From assembly GCA_037367405.1 (NCBI GenBank), contig JAZKJV010011607.1, positions 1 through 64,000 on the forward strand: 64,000 bases of DNA, read 5' to 3'. Both the position numbers and the translations under genes were made by a program. Below are positions 27,001-39,000 of the stretch, one piece after another. Below the pieces are notes generated by a model. It made no database searches. It was not told the origin of the DNA and was given only the letters and a program-made list of their open reading frames with translations. The stretch is from Ottelia alismoides (Eukaryota; Streptophyta; Magnoliopsida; Alismatales; Hydrocharitaceae). Within the stretch, counting starts at the first letter, position 1; each line of letters starts with the position of its first letter.

Positions 27001-30000
27001 TTCCGCTTCCGCTTCTGATTTTCTAATAGTTATATTTGATGGCGTCAACCTGTTACCTGTGGGAGAGAAAAACATGGCTGATTCAAAAAACGTGGCATCT
27101 GCACTGACATAATATCTTCGACGTAACGGATCGTAGCAACGATACCCCTTTTGAGTCCTGGAATACCCAACAAAAACACATTTGACAGACCTAGGAGAGA
27201 GCTTGTCAATACCTGGAGACAATTGGTGAACAAAAGTAACGGACCCAAAGACACGAGTAAGGGAGACAACTCCTTGTCAAGAAAGACAAAGGAGAAAGGT
27301 ATCTTCTCTCCTAATACAAACGTGGGCATGCGGTTAATAAGGTAACAAGCAGTGAGAACCGCATCGCCCCAAAACGTGTGTGGGGCACAACTCTGGATAA
27401 GAAGCGTACGAGCAACATCAAGAAGGTGGCGGTGTTTTCTTTTCGCAACACCATTCTGTTGGGATGCGTAGGCACAAGACGTTGGTGAATAATGCCATGA
27501 GATGAAAGAAACTGAGATAATGTTTGAGTACATAATTCAAGGGCATTATCAGTTCGCACAATTTTGACAAAAACAGGAAAAACATTCTACACTTCTTTAA
27601 TAAAGTTCATAATAGTGTTGCCCGCTTCAGATTTATTCTTTAGGGATATTTACACTCATAATCCTGAGTAATTCCATAATTACCCCAGGTACCCAAGATA
27701 ATCACAAATTACATGAGAAACCCCGAGTATTTACTCCACCTTACGTCTATAACCTTCTGTTACTTTTAACCATCAATCCTAACCAAACCATCGAGTTAAT
27801 CTAACCTAGCTCAATCCAACGGTTAAAATTAAACAAAACTAAAAAGAAAAACAAAACTAAAAAGAAAAACAACCCCCTCTTCCAACAGACCACGTTCCTC
27901 CTCCCCCCACCTCCCCGTTCCTCCTTCCTCAGTGCCCCTTCCTCCTCCAACGGCTCCCCCTTCCTCCCCGAGGTCGCCGCTTGCTGGGGTTAGGAGCTTC
28001 AGACGAGGGGCCGGAGGTTGGGAGCTTGACGAGCTGGAGAAACTTGATGAGAGGTTTTGGGGGGGTGCGGGCAGCCTTCCAGGTGCGGGCGGGGGGGGGG
28101 GCGCAGGTGCGGGCGGAGGGCCGCAGGTGCGAGAGGGGCTTCCAAGCGGGTGGGGAGCAGGGGGGTGCGGGCGGCCTTCAAGGCGGGGGGGGGCGCAGGT
28201 GCGAGCAGGCGGCCTTCCAGGCGGAGGGTCGCAGGTGCTGGGGGGGCCCTTCCAGGCGGGTGGGGAGCAGTGAGTGGGTACGGCCCGTACGGGCGGCCTT
28301 CCAGGCGGGGGACCGCAGGTGCGGGCAGGCGGCCTTCCAGGCGGAGGGTCGCAGGTGCGGGGGTCCTTCCAGGCGGGTGGTGGTGCCGCAGGGGGGGTGA
28401 GAGGCGGAGTCGCGGGGAGGGGGGCAGATTCGCAGGAGGAGGGGGTGTGCGCCGGGGCACTACCGTGCAGGCGGAGGAAGCGCGGGTGGAGGGTTGCCCT
28501 GGAGCTCCATCCCAGGAGGCTTTGACCTGGGTTGCAGGCGATGGAGGAGAGGGCTTGCTGGGGGAGGCGGCTGGCTGGAGGCCTCACCTGGGTGGGGGAG
28601 ATGATTGGAGGACGAAGGAGAAGAAGGAGGAGGGAGGAAGGGGACAATGGTCTTGTTGTAAATAACTTAAAGTTAAAGGGTATAAAATATTAAATTCTTG
28701 ACGGATACCGTCAACTATGACGGGAAATAGGATGGAAATTAACACAGGGTTCTGGGTGCAAGAGTTAAGCATTACTCAAGGTCTTGTATGTAATTCGTGA
28801 TTATCTTGGGTACCTGGGGTAATTATGGAATTACTCAGGGTTATGGGTGTAAATATCCCTATTCTTTAATAGGAAAATCCAAGACAAACGACTGAAATCA
28901 TCCACAGCAACTAAATAGAACCTGCGTCCCTGATGATCGGGAACACAACTCGGACCCCATATATCAATATGAAAAAACTCAAATGGAGAGCTACTGCTTA
29001 GACTCTGACGACTAGGGAAGACAGACCGGTGATGCTTCCCTAACTGACAAGCTTCACAATTAAACGACGAGCAGGGTGAAATTTGAGGAAGGACTTGACG
29101 CAGTTTTTGAAATGGAAGATGACTGAAGCGCAGATGCCATAGATAAGGAGAGACAGGTCCAGTGGGATGAGATGATGCTCCAGCATAAGGTTTATGGACC
29201 AGTCGATACAGCCCGCCTTGCTCACAGCCATGTCCAATCACGTTGCCCGTGAGAATGACCTAAAACACAAGAGATGATGGGTCAAATATCGCTCGACAAT
29301 GTAAATCTTTAGTAAGCTGACTAATAGACAGTAGAATCATTGAGAAATTTAGGAGCATGAAGCACATTTTGCAACTGCATAGAAGGTGCTAAGGCAACCA
29401 TGTCCTGTGATGGGAGAATGAGTCCCATCTGCTATGACCACTGTCCTTCCTGGGGAGACTTGCTTGTAGGATGTAAGTTGGTGTCTATCTCTACACAAAT
29501 GATGTATGGCACCTGAATCTACAATCCATTCTGAGGTACCTGAACCCTAATAGAAAGCAGAAGAATGAGCACTACCTGAGGTACTAGCTTCTGCAGTAGC
29601 AGCAACGTCCAAGCTTCTCTCTGAGACAGGTGAAGGAGTACTGGTTAGAGGCATGATATCTCGCAATCGAGACACAAGTTCATCATATCGTGGATCTAAC
29701 GCATGTGTAGCACCCTGATGCTGAATCTGTTCTGCTGCACGAGCAGATGTTGGGAAACCATACTTGGAGTAGCATGTATCTTCTGTATGACCAGTCCGAT
29801 GATAGTAAGTACACTGTGATCCACGACCACGTCCACCCCTACCACGTGGTCCTCGTCTACGAAACTGAGGTATTGCCTCTTCCGCGAGAGGCAGCCATAG
29901 CATAAGAATTTAACACAGTAGCAGGTGTCGAGACATTGATTCGGCTCAATCTCCGAAAAGCCTCCTCCATTGGAGTGATAGTAGCATCAGCCAGAATCTA

Positions 30001-33000
30001 AGATGAAGCAGCCTCATACTGTGAGTCAAGAGAGGCTAGAAAAAATCCCACCATCGTGGCATTCCGATATGTCTTCAACTGCTCTGGAGTAGCTGTGAGA
30101 GGCATGAAGCTATGAAGCCTCTCAAACATTCCTCGTAATGCAGTGTAATGAGCGTGCAGGGGTCGACCGTTTTGCTTTATCATGAATATGTCATGCTGAA
30201 GCTGCAGTACTTTCGTCTCATTCTTGGCTTGGGAATACGTAGCAGCAAGAATATCTTACATGGATTTGGCAGTGGGCTGGTGCAAGACATCGTTAGCAAT
30301 GTCTGGAATCAGAGTACCAGACAACCAGACCTGAGCATATGCGTCATCAGCCTCCCATGAGGCATACAACCTTGTTTTCTCCGCTAGCTCATCCTCGGTA
30401 AGAATATGTTTCTTACCCATCGACTTCATTAGGCTCATGAACTGCATGGCCCATAACTCATAATTGGATCCATCCATCTTCACAATAGGCGCAGGTCCTC
30501 TGAAGACACCTGTAGTGGGGATCTCGATCTTGCTTTCTGACATTTTGACTGGAGAAAACTAGGGTTGTAGACAAGATAAACTTTGATCTACACTGACATG
30601 ACTAGGTTTAGTTGCACGTGTAGACCTTTATGCAACCAAACCCATCAACCTGGAAACGCGAGAGAAGAGCCCCTTATGAAGTCAGCAGTCGAACCCTAGG
30701 GACGGTGGGACCCTAGGGACAGCGGTAACAGACCACGGCCGAAGCCTAGGTCACGGAGAAGGAGGGGCCGCGCGTGAAGAAGGTTGCGCGCGCGTAAGGG
30801 TGGTGCGCGTGAAGGCGATGCTCGTGGAGGCAGCGCGCGTGGGGGCGGTGCGCGTGGAGGGCGGCGCACGGAGGGTGGCGCGCGTGGAGGGCGGGGCGCG
30901 GGGCTTGAAGGTGGAGGGTTAGGTTTAGGGTTCGGTACGAGAGCTCCGGTCTAGTACCGTCGCTCTGATACCATGTTGGGAAAAATAAGAGTTGTATTTA
31001 TTCCTTGAGCCCTGGACTCTCTTATATAGGGAGAGGCCTATGGGCAAATTACATACGGTAGACAAAAGAAAACAATAGATAAAAGGTACAAGAACATAAC
31101 ATAAACTTCTACAAATAAAATCAACCGAATTTAAAATGAATTAAAAATCAAAGAAAATGAGTCATTTTGAGTCTATATTCAGATTGTACACAAGTCTCTT
31201 TTTATTTGATTTCTTTGTTTTCTTAATTATTAATAATATTAAAAAGTTACATTAATATGTAAATATGTATTTATATTTTATTTGATTTAATTTTCAGTTT
31301 TCCTTTATTTAAAAATCATAAAAATTTGTAAAACATAAAAAAATCCAGTATTCTATATACATAGAATAGCACCTGTTAGAGTTATTATATTTACATTTAT
31401 GTTTGTAACCTTTCGGATTTCATAACCCCATGTGACCCTTCGGGTTCTGTAACCCCTGTGACCCTTCAGGTTCTGTAACCCTCTGTGACCCTTCAAGTTC
31501 CGTAACCCTTCATGACTCTTCGGGTTCCGTAACTCTTGTACTCTCTAGGGTTTTCTCTCTATATAAGAGACCCTAGCTCTATGGAATAAACATCTCATCC
31601 CATCTCATCTGTTCCTCTTCTCAACATGGTATCAGAGCAACGGTCCTAGACCAAAGCCTAATACCTTAAATCCGCTACCACTACCAGCCCTCTCTCCGCC
31701 GACAAGGAGAGAGGGCTGGACCTCTCGCATCGCTCATGGATTCCATGGTCTCGTGCAAGGCAGTCCGAGTCCCTAGCAACACCAGCTGCCACCACCATCG
31801 GCACCTAAAGCACCTCCCAAGGCTCTAGCAGCTCCAGCCGCACCTTCTGCATCGCCGGCACAGCCTGGAGTCCCCCTCTCCTACAACCCCTGCTTCACCA
31901 CGACTTGTTCGTCAGATCATCAGTCTTCACCGAGCATCGACTTCTTTGTTAGGGCGTATACTTCTTCTTTTACGACCCAACTGCTACTCCACGCTGGACT
32001 TTGTCTACAACGATTCTTCTCCAGGCACGACAGAGATATGTTCCGGTGACCTGCAGGCACGACAGAGATACGTTCCGGTGACCTGATATCGCAACGACTC
32101 TACAAGCATGGCAGAGATACGTTCCGGTGACCTGAAAGTCGCAGACCCGTCCTCGAGCGAGGTCTTCAACCAGCGGCGGATATATGTTCTTATGGTGCAT
32201 CGTGTGAAGATGTGGTGTATGATTTTTCTTTTTGTTACAAGATGCAGCTTTCTTAGCTCCAGCTTGAGGGGGAGTGTTAGAGTTATTATATTTACATTTA
32301 TGTTTGTAACCTTTCGGGTTTCATAACCCCATGTGACCCTTCGGGTTCTGTAACCCCTGTGACCCTTCAGGTTCTGTAACCCTCTGTGACCCTTCAAGTT
32401 CCGTAACCCTTCATGACTCTTCGGGTTCCGTAACTCTTGTACTCTCTAGGGTTTTCTCTCTATATAAGAGACCCTAGCTCTATGGAATAAACATCTCATC
32501 CCATCTCATTTTGTTCCTCTTCTCAACACCACCAAAAATACACTTTGTACAGATTACTTCTTTTGATTTTGGTTCCTTCACAAAAGTTGTAGATCTCATC
32601 GAGACGAACAAATTCATGCAGATTACTTTTTGATTTGACATCGTTTTTTTTTTTTATTTATCTTTGATTTTATTTTCTGAATTTTGTGAAGGTAATATAT
32701 GGCGGCTCCTGGAGCCGCCACGTGCCCCCCGCCCTTAGTTCTCCTCGTTACCGTCACTTAACGGTCCAGATTAATCCCTTTTTCTTTTTATTTCCTTTTA
32801 TTAAATCCTTTTGACACGTGGCTTGATCACAACCCTTCGATCCTTAGCCAAACCAACGGTCCAGATTTTTCTTTTTGTTACAAGATGCAGCTTTCTTAGC
32901 TCCAGCTTGAGGGGGAGTGTTAGAGTTATTATATTTACATTTATGTTTGTAACCTTTCGGGTTTCATAACCCCATGTGACCCTTCGGGTTCTGTAACCCC

Positions 33001-36000
33001 TGTGACCCTTCAGGTTCTGTAACCCTCTGTGACCCTTCAAGTTCCGTAACCCTTCATGACTCTTCGGGTTCCGTAACTCTTGTACTCTCTAGGGTTTTCT
33101 CTCTATATAAGAGACCCTAGCTCTATGGAATAAACATCTCATCCCATCTCATTTTGTTCCTCTTCTCAACACCACCAAAAATACACTTTGTACAGATTAC
33201 TTCTTTTGATTTTGGTTCCTTCACAAAAGTTGTAGATCTCATCGAGACGAACAAATTCATGCAGATTACTTTTTGATTTGACATCGTTTTTTTTTTATTT
33301 ATCTTTGATTTTATTTTCTGAATTTTGTGAAGGTAATATATGGCGGCTCCTGGAGCCGCCACGTGCCCCCCGCCCTTAGTTCTCCTCGTTACCGTCACTT
33401 AACGGTCCAGATTAATCCCTTTTTCTTTTTATTTCCTTTTATTAAATCCTTTTGACACGTGGCTTGATCACAACCCTTCGATCCTTAGCCAAACCAACGG
33501 CCCAAGACCCCTTCTCCTACCTATGGGTTCCTCAACCGTGTGTGAATACGGTGAACCTCCACCGCTCCTCGCACACTACCCCCGCGACAACCCTCTCCTC
33601 TTGACTCCCTCCACAAGCCTCGCTCTCCACGACCGAGCCTCCTCAACCCACGTCACCACCTCACCACCCTCTTCGCTAAACCCTAACCGCACCACAACAA
33701 AACCCATCACCCAGCCTCCTCTCACCGCCATCCATCATTATCGAGAGAAGAGGAACGAGCTCCTATCAGCACCTCATGTGACATATGAGTGGGTGAGGTT
33801 GAGCGACAACCTCCTTCTTCCCATGCGAGATCCAGGAGGTTGCCACCTCCTGCCGCAGTCTCCTACCGCAGTTGCTCGAGCTCAACTTCGAGTCTTCGAC
33901 CGAAGTCTAGAGCGAAGATCAGAGCTCCTCCGTGAGCTCACTCCCCAGGCCATCCTTCATCACTCCAAGCGATCGAGCAGAACCCATCACAGGTAACCTC
34001 CATCTTCTTCGACCCCCCTTCCTCTCCTCTATTTCTTCTTCTTCCTTGCATTTTTAGGTTATTTTCCCCAAATCTGCTTCATCCTCTCTGTTGCTCAAGT
34101 CCAAATCAAAGTATCTGACCGACCAATCGAGCACCTTCTTCTCCAGCACTCTCCATTTCTCTTCTACCTCCCATACCCTCTATCTCTGATCTTGCATAGA
34201 TCGAAGCCGCGCTCTGTTTCCTCCATGTTCTGTACAAGAGCACCATCGCCCGCCCCTTCTTCGCACATCACAGTACGACCGAGGCTTGAAACTTCGAGCC
34301 TTCACTTCTCCCTTGCGAGTTGAGCTTTGTTGCAGCATACGCGTCGATGTCGCCTCCGCCTCCAATTGCAGTTCATCAGAAAAACCTCATCGTTCAACGA
34401 GAGCATCAGCAAAGCTCCTCCACCTCCTCGACTTCGACCGCATCAACCCTCACTGGAGCACCTTCTGCAGACTCTCGGGCGTGTGTCGCCTGGGACTTGA
34501 GCTCCTTCATCTCGCAAGCCCCATCGCAACATCCCACCTTGTGCCCATTATTAAGCAGAAGCAAATCAAGAGGAGGAGTCTCTCCTCTTCTGTGGACCAC
34601 CGGAGTCCACGAGCTCCAGCCACCATCCATCACCGACACCGCTCTCTCATCCAACGACCAGCATCTCGCCATGTCGCCTTCACCGAGCCACTCGCCTCAG
34701 ATCCCTAGAGCTCCTCACGCATGCCACATGGAACGCATGATCCCAACCTACATCAAGCCTCCTTAACATGCACATCGTATGAAGTGCGAGGAGATTTTGC
34801 AATCATCACCCCGCACCTCCTCGTTATTGCACATCAATCCTCGCCATCAAGACGCACGCGCACCGCATGCCTTTGCTGGAGAATTTACACAAGATCCCAT
34901 GCGGGTCCAGGTAATTAAAGAAGTGTGCATGTGTGCTATTTTATTTTGTTTTGAATTTAATTATTTTAATTGCAAATAGAACCTTGTGTTTGATCCTTCA
35001 TTTGGACCTCATTTATCATCTATTATTATTTCCAAAATTACATTATGTTGGACAATTAATTCTCTTTATTGTGGGTAATTTATTGTATTTTCATGAGATG
35101 TGCTACAACAAAAAAGCCTTTTCCCACAATTAAGTAGGGTTGGCTACATGGGTTCTATGCCTCCATTCAGATATATCTTGGGTCAATCTCGGGCTTATAT
35201 CCAAAAAACTAAGATCCCTTCGTATAGTCTCATTCCAACACTTCTTGGGTCATCCTCGCCCTCTCTTAGCCGGCACAACATTCCAAAACTCGCATCTTCT
35301 AACCGGTGCCTCCCCCTGTTTTCGTTTTTTAATATATTGGGATGAACACCGTCGAGTGCCTCCCCCTTTTTTGAGCTTCAAAAAAAACTCGCATCTTCTA
35401 ACCGGTGCGTCAGCTAACCATCTTTGCAAATGACCAAATCATCTTAAGCAGTTTTCTCTCATCTTATCCTCGATCGGAGCTACACCAACTTTATTTCTGA
35501 TTGCATCATTCCGAATCCGATCTTTACGTGTGTGTTCACACATCCACCTTAGCATTTTCATTTCTGCTACTGCCATTCTCTGCACATGTCTATGATTCGC
35601 CGGACAACATTCAGATCCATATAGCATAGCAGGTTTCACAGCTGCTTTGTAAAACTTTCCTTTGATTTTTAAAAGAATTTTCTTATCACGGAGAACAGCA
35701 TAGGCTCCTCTCCACTTTAGCCAACCTGTATTCATTCTATTAGTAATATCTCCATCAATTTCCCCATCATGTTGCAAAATAGATCACAGGTATCTAAAAG
35801 AATCTCTCTTCTGAATGTTATTGTCACTAATCTTCACTCTAATTCCTTCATCATTGTTGCCATCAAAGGTGCACTCCATATATTCAGTTTTAACCCTACT
35901 TATACGAAATCCTTTAGTCTCCAATGCATGTCTTCAAACCTCAAGCTTCTCATTTACTCCATCTCTAGTCTCATCAATAACCATAATATCATCAGCAAAT

Positions 36001-39000
36001 AACATACACCAAGGTATCTCGTCCTAAATGTGACTTGTCAGCGCGTCTATTATCAAAGTAAAAAGAAATGCACTCAAAGCTGAACCCTGATGTAAACCAA
36101 TGTTGATGTCAAAATAGTCAGTCTTCCTAGATTAGATCCTTACACGAGATAAAGCCCTGTCATACATATCATTTATGAGGTTAATGTATAGGACAGGTAC
36201 TTATCCCTTCTTTAAAACTCTCCACAATATCTCCCGTGAGACAGAATCATAAGCCTTCTCCAAATCAATAAAAATCATATGGAGGTTCTTCATTTTAGCT
36301 CTATAAATCTCCATTGTTCACCTCAGCAAAAGTATGGCTTCAATAGTTGAGCGACCTGACATAAATCCGAATCGATTTTCTTTTACTTTGGAAACTTGCT
36401 TCAGCCTTCTTTCAATCACACGTTCACAAATTTTCATAATGTAACTCATCAACTCGATACTTCTGTAATTTGAACAATTTTGAATGTCTAATTTGTTCTT
36501 ATAAAAAGGCACCAAGATACTTCTCCTCCAATCTTCAGGCATTTTCTTGCTTCGCCAAATAACATTGAATAAATTCGTACGTCAAGTCAAACCACGCTCA
36601 CCCAAAACTCTCCATACTTCTATAGGGATGTCACCATGTCCTAACCTTTCTCAGATTTCATAACCTTCAAAGCCTCATCTACTTCCTTTCTTTGTATTCG
36701 TCTATAGCTTGCATGATTCAAGTAACATTTACTACTAGTTAAAGTGATCTCTCTATTTCCTTCCCCAATGAAAAGTTTATGGTAATCCTGCTTCCATCTA
36801 GTCTCTATATCCTTCTGAGTAACAACCACGTGACTAATCCCATCCTTAATGCATCTCACTTGAGAAAGGTCTTTGGTCTTTCTTTCTCTTGCTTTGGTCA
36901 ACCTGAATATATCCTTCTGACCCTCCTTAGAGTTGAGATTTTTGTAAAAAAACTTCATAAGTTTTTGACTTAGCTTCGCTTACAACCATATTTGCTTCGT
37001 TATTTTGTAGTTTGTGACAGTTTCCTCTGTTCTATCCTTAGACATAGCTTTAAAGCATGCTCTTTTCATTTTGAGCTTCTCTTGCACCCCTCTACTCCAC
37101 CACCAAGCTTCATTTTGGCCTGGAGTTGCTCCCTTTGACTCGCCTAGCATCTTGTTGGTCACCGTTCGGATACAAGATGCTACCGCCTCCCACATCTCGT
37201 TTTCTAAAATCCCAATATAAGTCTTCTAAAACCTTCTCCCTGAAGCTTGATTGCTTCAGTTGAAGATTCCACCATCTAGTTCTATTGATCTTGGAACCCT
37301 CCTTTTCTTTACTAGCCCTTTTATTTGCACATCCATGACTAACAGACGATGTTGGGTTGTCAAACTCTCTCCTGCGATTACTTTGCAGTCTTTACAACGC
37401 AACCGATCTCTTCTCCTCAACGTAAAGTAATCTCTATGTGTTCTAATCGGGTCACTCTTATAAGTAACTAAATGCTCATCCCTCTTCTTGAAGAGAGTAT
37501 TCACTACGAAAAAATCATATGACGTTGCAAAATCCAGAACGATTTTTCCCTCTTCATTTCTATCCAAAAAACCATGACCTCCATGAACACTAGCATACCC
37601 AGAAGCATCCTTTCCTACATGTCCATTAAGATCTCCACCAGGCAAATCATCTCTCTGTGTCGGATTCCTTGCAAAATCTTATCCATATCTTGCCAAAAAC
37701 TTGTTTAGCCCTTTCATCTAAACCAATTTGCAGTGTATAAACTAAGATAATATTCAGAATTTCTTCTTCAAGCACCAATTTTAGCAAAATAATATGATCT
37801 TCGAATCTTTGCACCTCAACTACACAATCCTTCAAATCCCTATGGACAACCACTCCAACATTGTTTCTTCCCTTATCTTTACATGAATACCAAAGTTTAA
37901 AGCATGTCTTCTCGATCTCCATTGCTTTCTCTCCAATCCATTTAGCCTCTTGAAGAAATAGTATTTAAATCTTCCTTCTTTCCATCATATCCATTATCTC
38001 CATCAATTTTCCAGTTAAAGTGCCAATATTCCAACTACATATCAGCAACTTCCTTTACAACCTCTATTGGACTAACTTCTTTATTCGCATCCATCCATCA
38101 TGCGAGAACCCTTGAACATTTTGGACCATATCTGGGCGGTGATGCAATGGAACTAGCTTATTTACTCGCATGTGTTCCTCATGCGAGAACCCTTGCAAAT
38201 TTTGAACTACATCCAGGCTGCGATGTAGCGGCCTTTGCCAATTTTTCATTGCATTAAGGCGATGCAACGCGTCGCAAGTAGGGAACACCACAACGAAATC
38301 TAAATGTTTGCTTAAATCCATGTTGAAAAGATCCGACTGTCATGAGGCAACTTCCTAAATAGTATTTTTAAAAAATACTATTTAGAAAGTTGTCTCTGAC
38401 GGTTGTCGGCTACCTAACGCAGCCATCCTCATTGACCCAGGCTTAGGACCGGCCATGGTTGAGTTGTGCTAATTTAATAAAATTGTTTGAGTATACAAAT
38501 TACATATTTTGCCCATTTGAGTTTTCGAAATTCGTATTAAATCATTCATTGCTCCAAAAAATTCATCAAAAATCATAATAGCTAGAACTAATTGTATTCT
38601 AACATGTGCCCAAAAAGCATTCAAATTGCATGCATATTCCTCCTGAATAAATTAATTAGTGATTTTAGGAATTTAATTTTAATTGCATGTGAACTTAGCG
38701 TTTTTATGAATTTTTATGATTTAAAATTTTTCCTGGATATCTACCAATTAGATACACTTAGGGTAGTTTTACTTATGGAAAATATGTAGTTTTGTTAATT
38801 ATTAAAATTCACTTACTACAAATCACTTTGTTTGTACCATTTAATTCGCATTAAATTTAATTTGCATTCAAAAATTCTAAAAAAATCAAGTCCAAATTTC
38901 ATTAATTTTGTATATTGTTTGTTCATGAAATTGCATAAAACCCCTTAAAAAGTGTCTGATTTTTATTATTGCATTTTAATCCCTAAAATTCCATAAAAAT

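Larger units (their letters stand above)
22470..29241 (-). pseudogene. Pol of Copia element 2, decayed and twice interrupted
   Basis: Pieces in order on the minus strand: GAG-pre-integrase and integrase start (29241-28870, [27 protein letters not shown]); integrase core (27640-27045, DNALEL, then [14 protein letters not shown]); [20 protein letters not shown] (27200 region); proline-rich linker (24400-24300); reverse transcriptase (23952-23437, then YVDDILITG near 23425); RNase H ([17 protein letters not shown] near 22930, [17 protein letters not shown] near 22640). Frameshifts occur between pieces. The integrase Glu context is altered to VAKRK. Confidence 0.88.
22317..31113 (-). mobile_element. 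Copia LTR retrotransposon 2 with two nested insertions
   Basis: This minus-strand element has a 5' LTR at 30974-31113 (140 bp) and a 3' LTR at 22317-22461 (145 bp); both open TGTAGAAGTTTATGTTATG. The primer site TGGTATCAGAGCG lies at 30973-30961 and the purine tract TTGAGGGGGAG precedes the 3' LTR. Gag is close to that of Copia element 1 ([20 protein letters not shown]). It is broken by the elements at 24442-27028 and 27643-28859. Clean target duplications were not found (flanks AATTTA and AATAA). It lies in PhyH intron 2, in the sense direction. Confidence 0.88.

Noticed and set aside
27829..28665. Proline/arginine/glycine-rich open frames up to 272 residues on both strands
   Set aside because: They lie wholly inside a Mutator-like element and reflect GC-rich repeats, not codon-level constraint.
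33523..33996. 157-residue open frame followed by a possible splice donor
   Set aside because: Biased composition, no known domain, and it lies in a C/T-rich block probably belonging to a long repeat.
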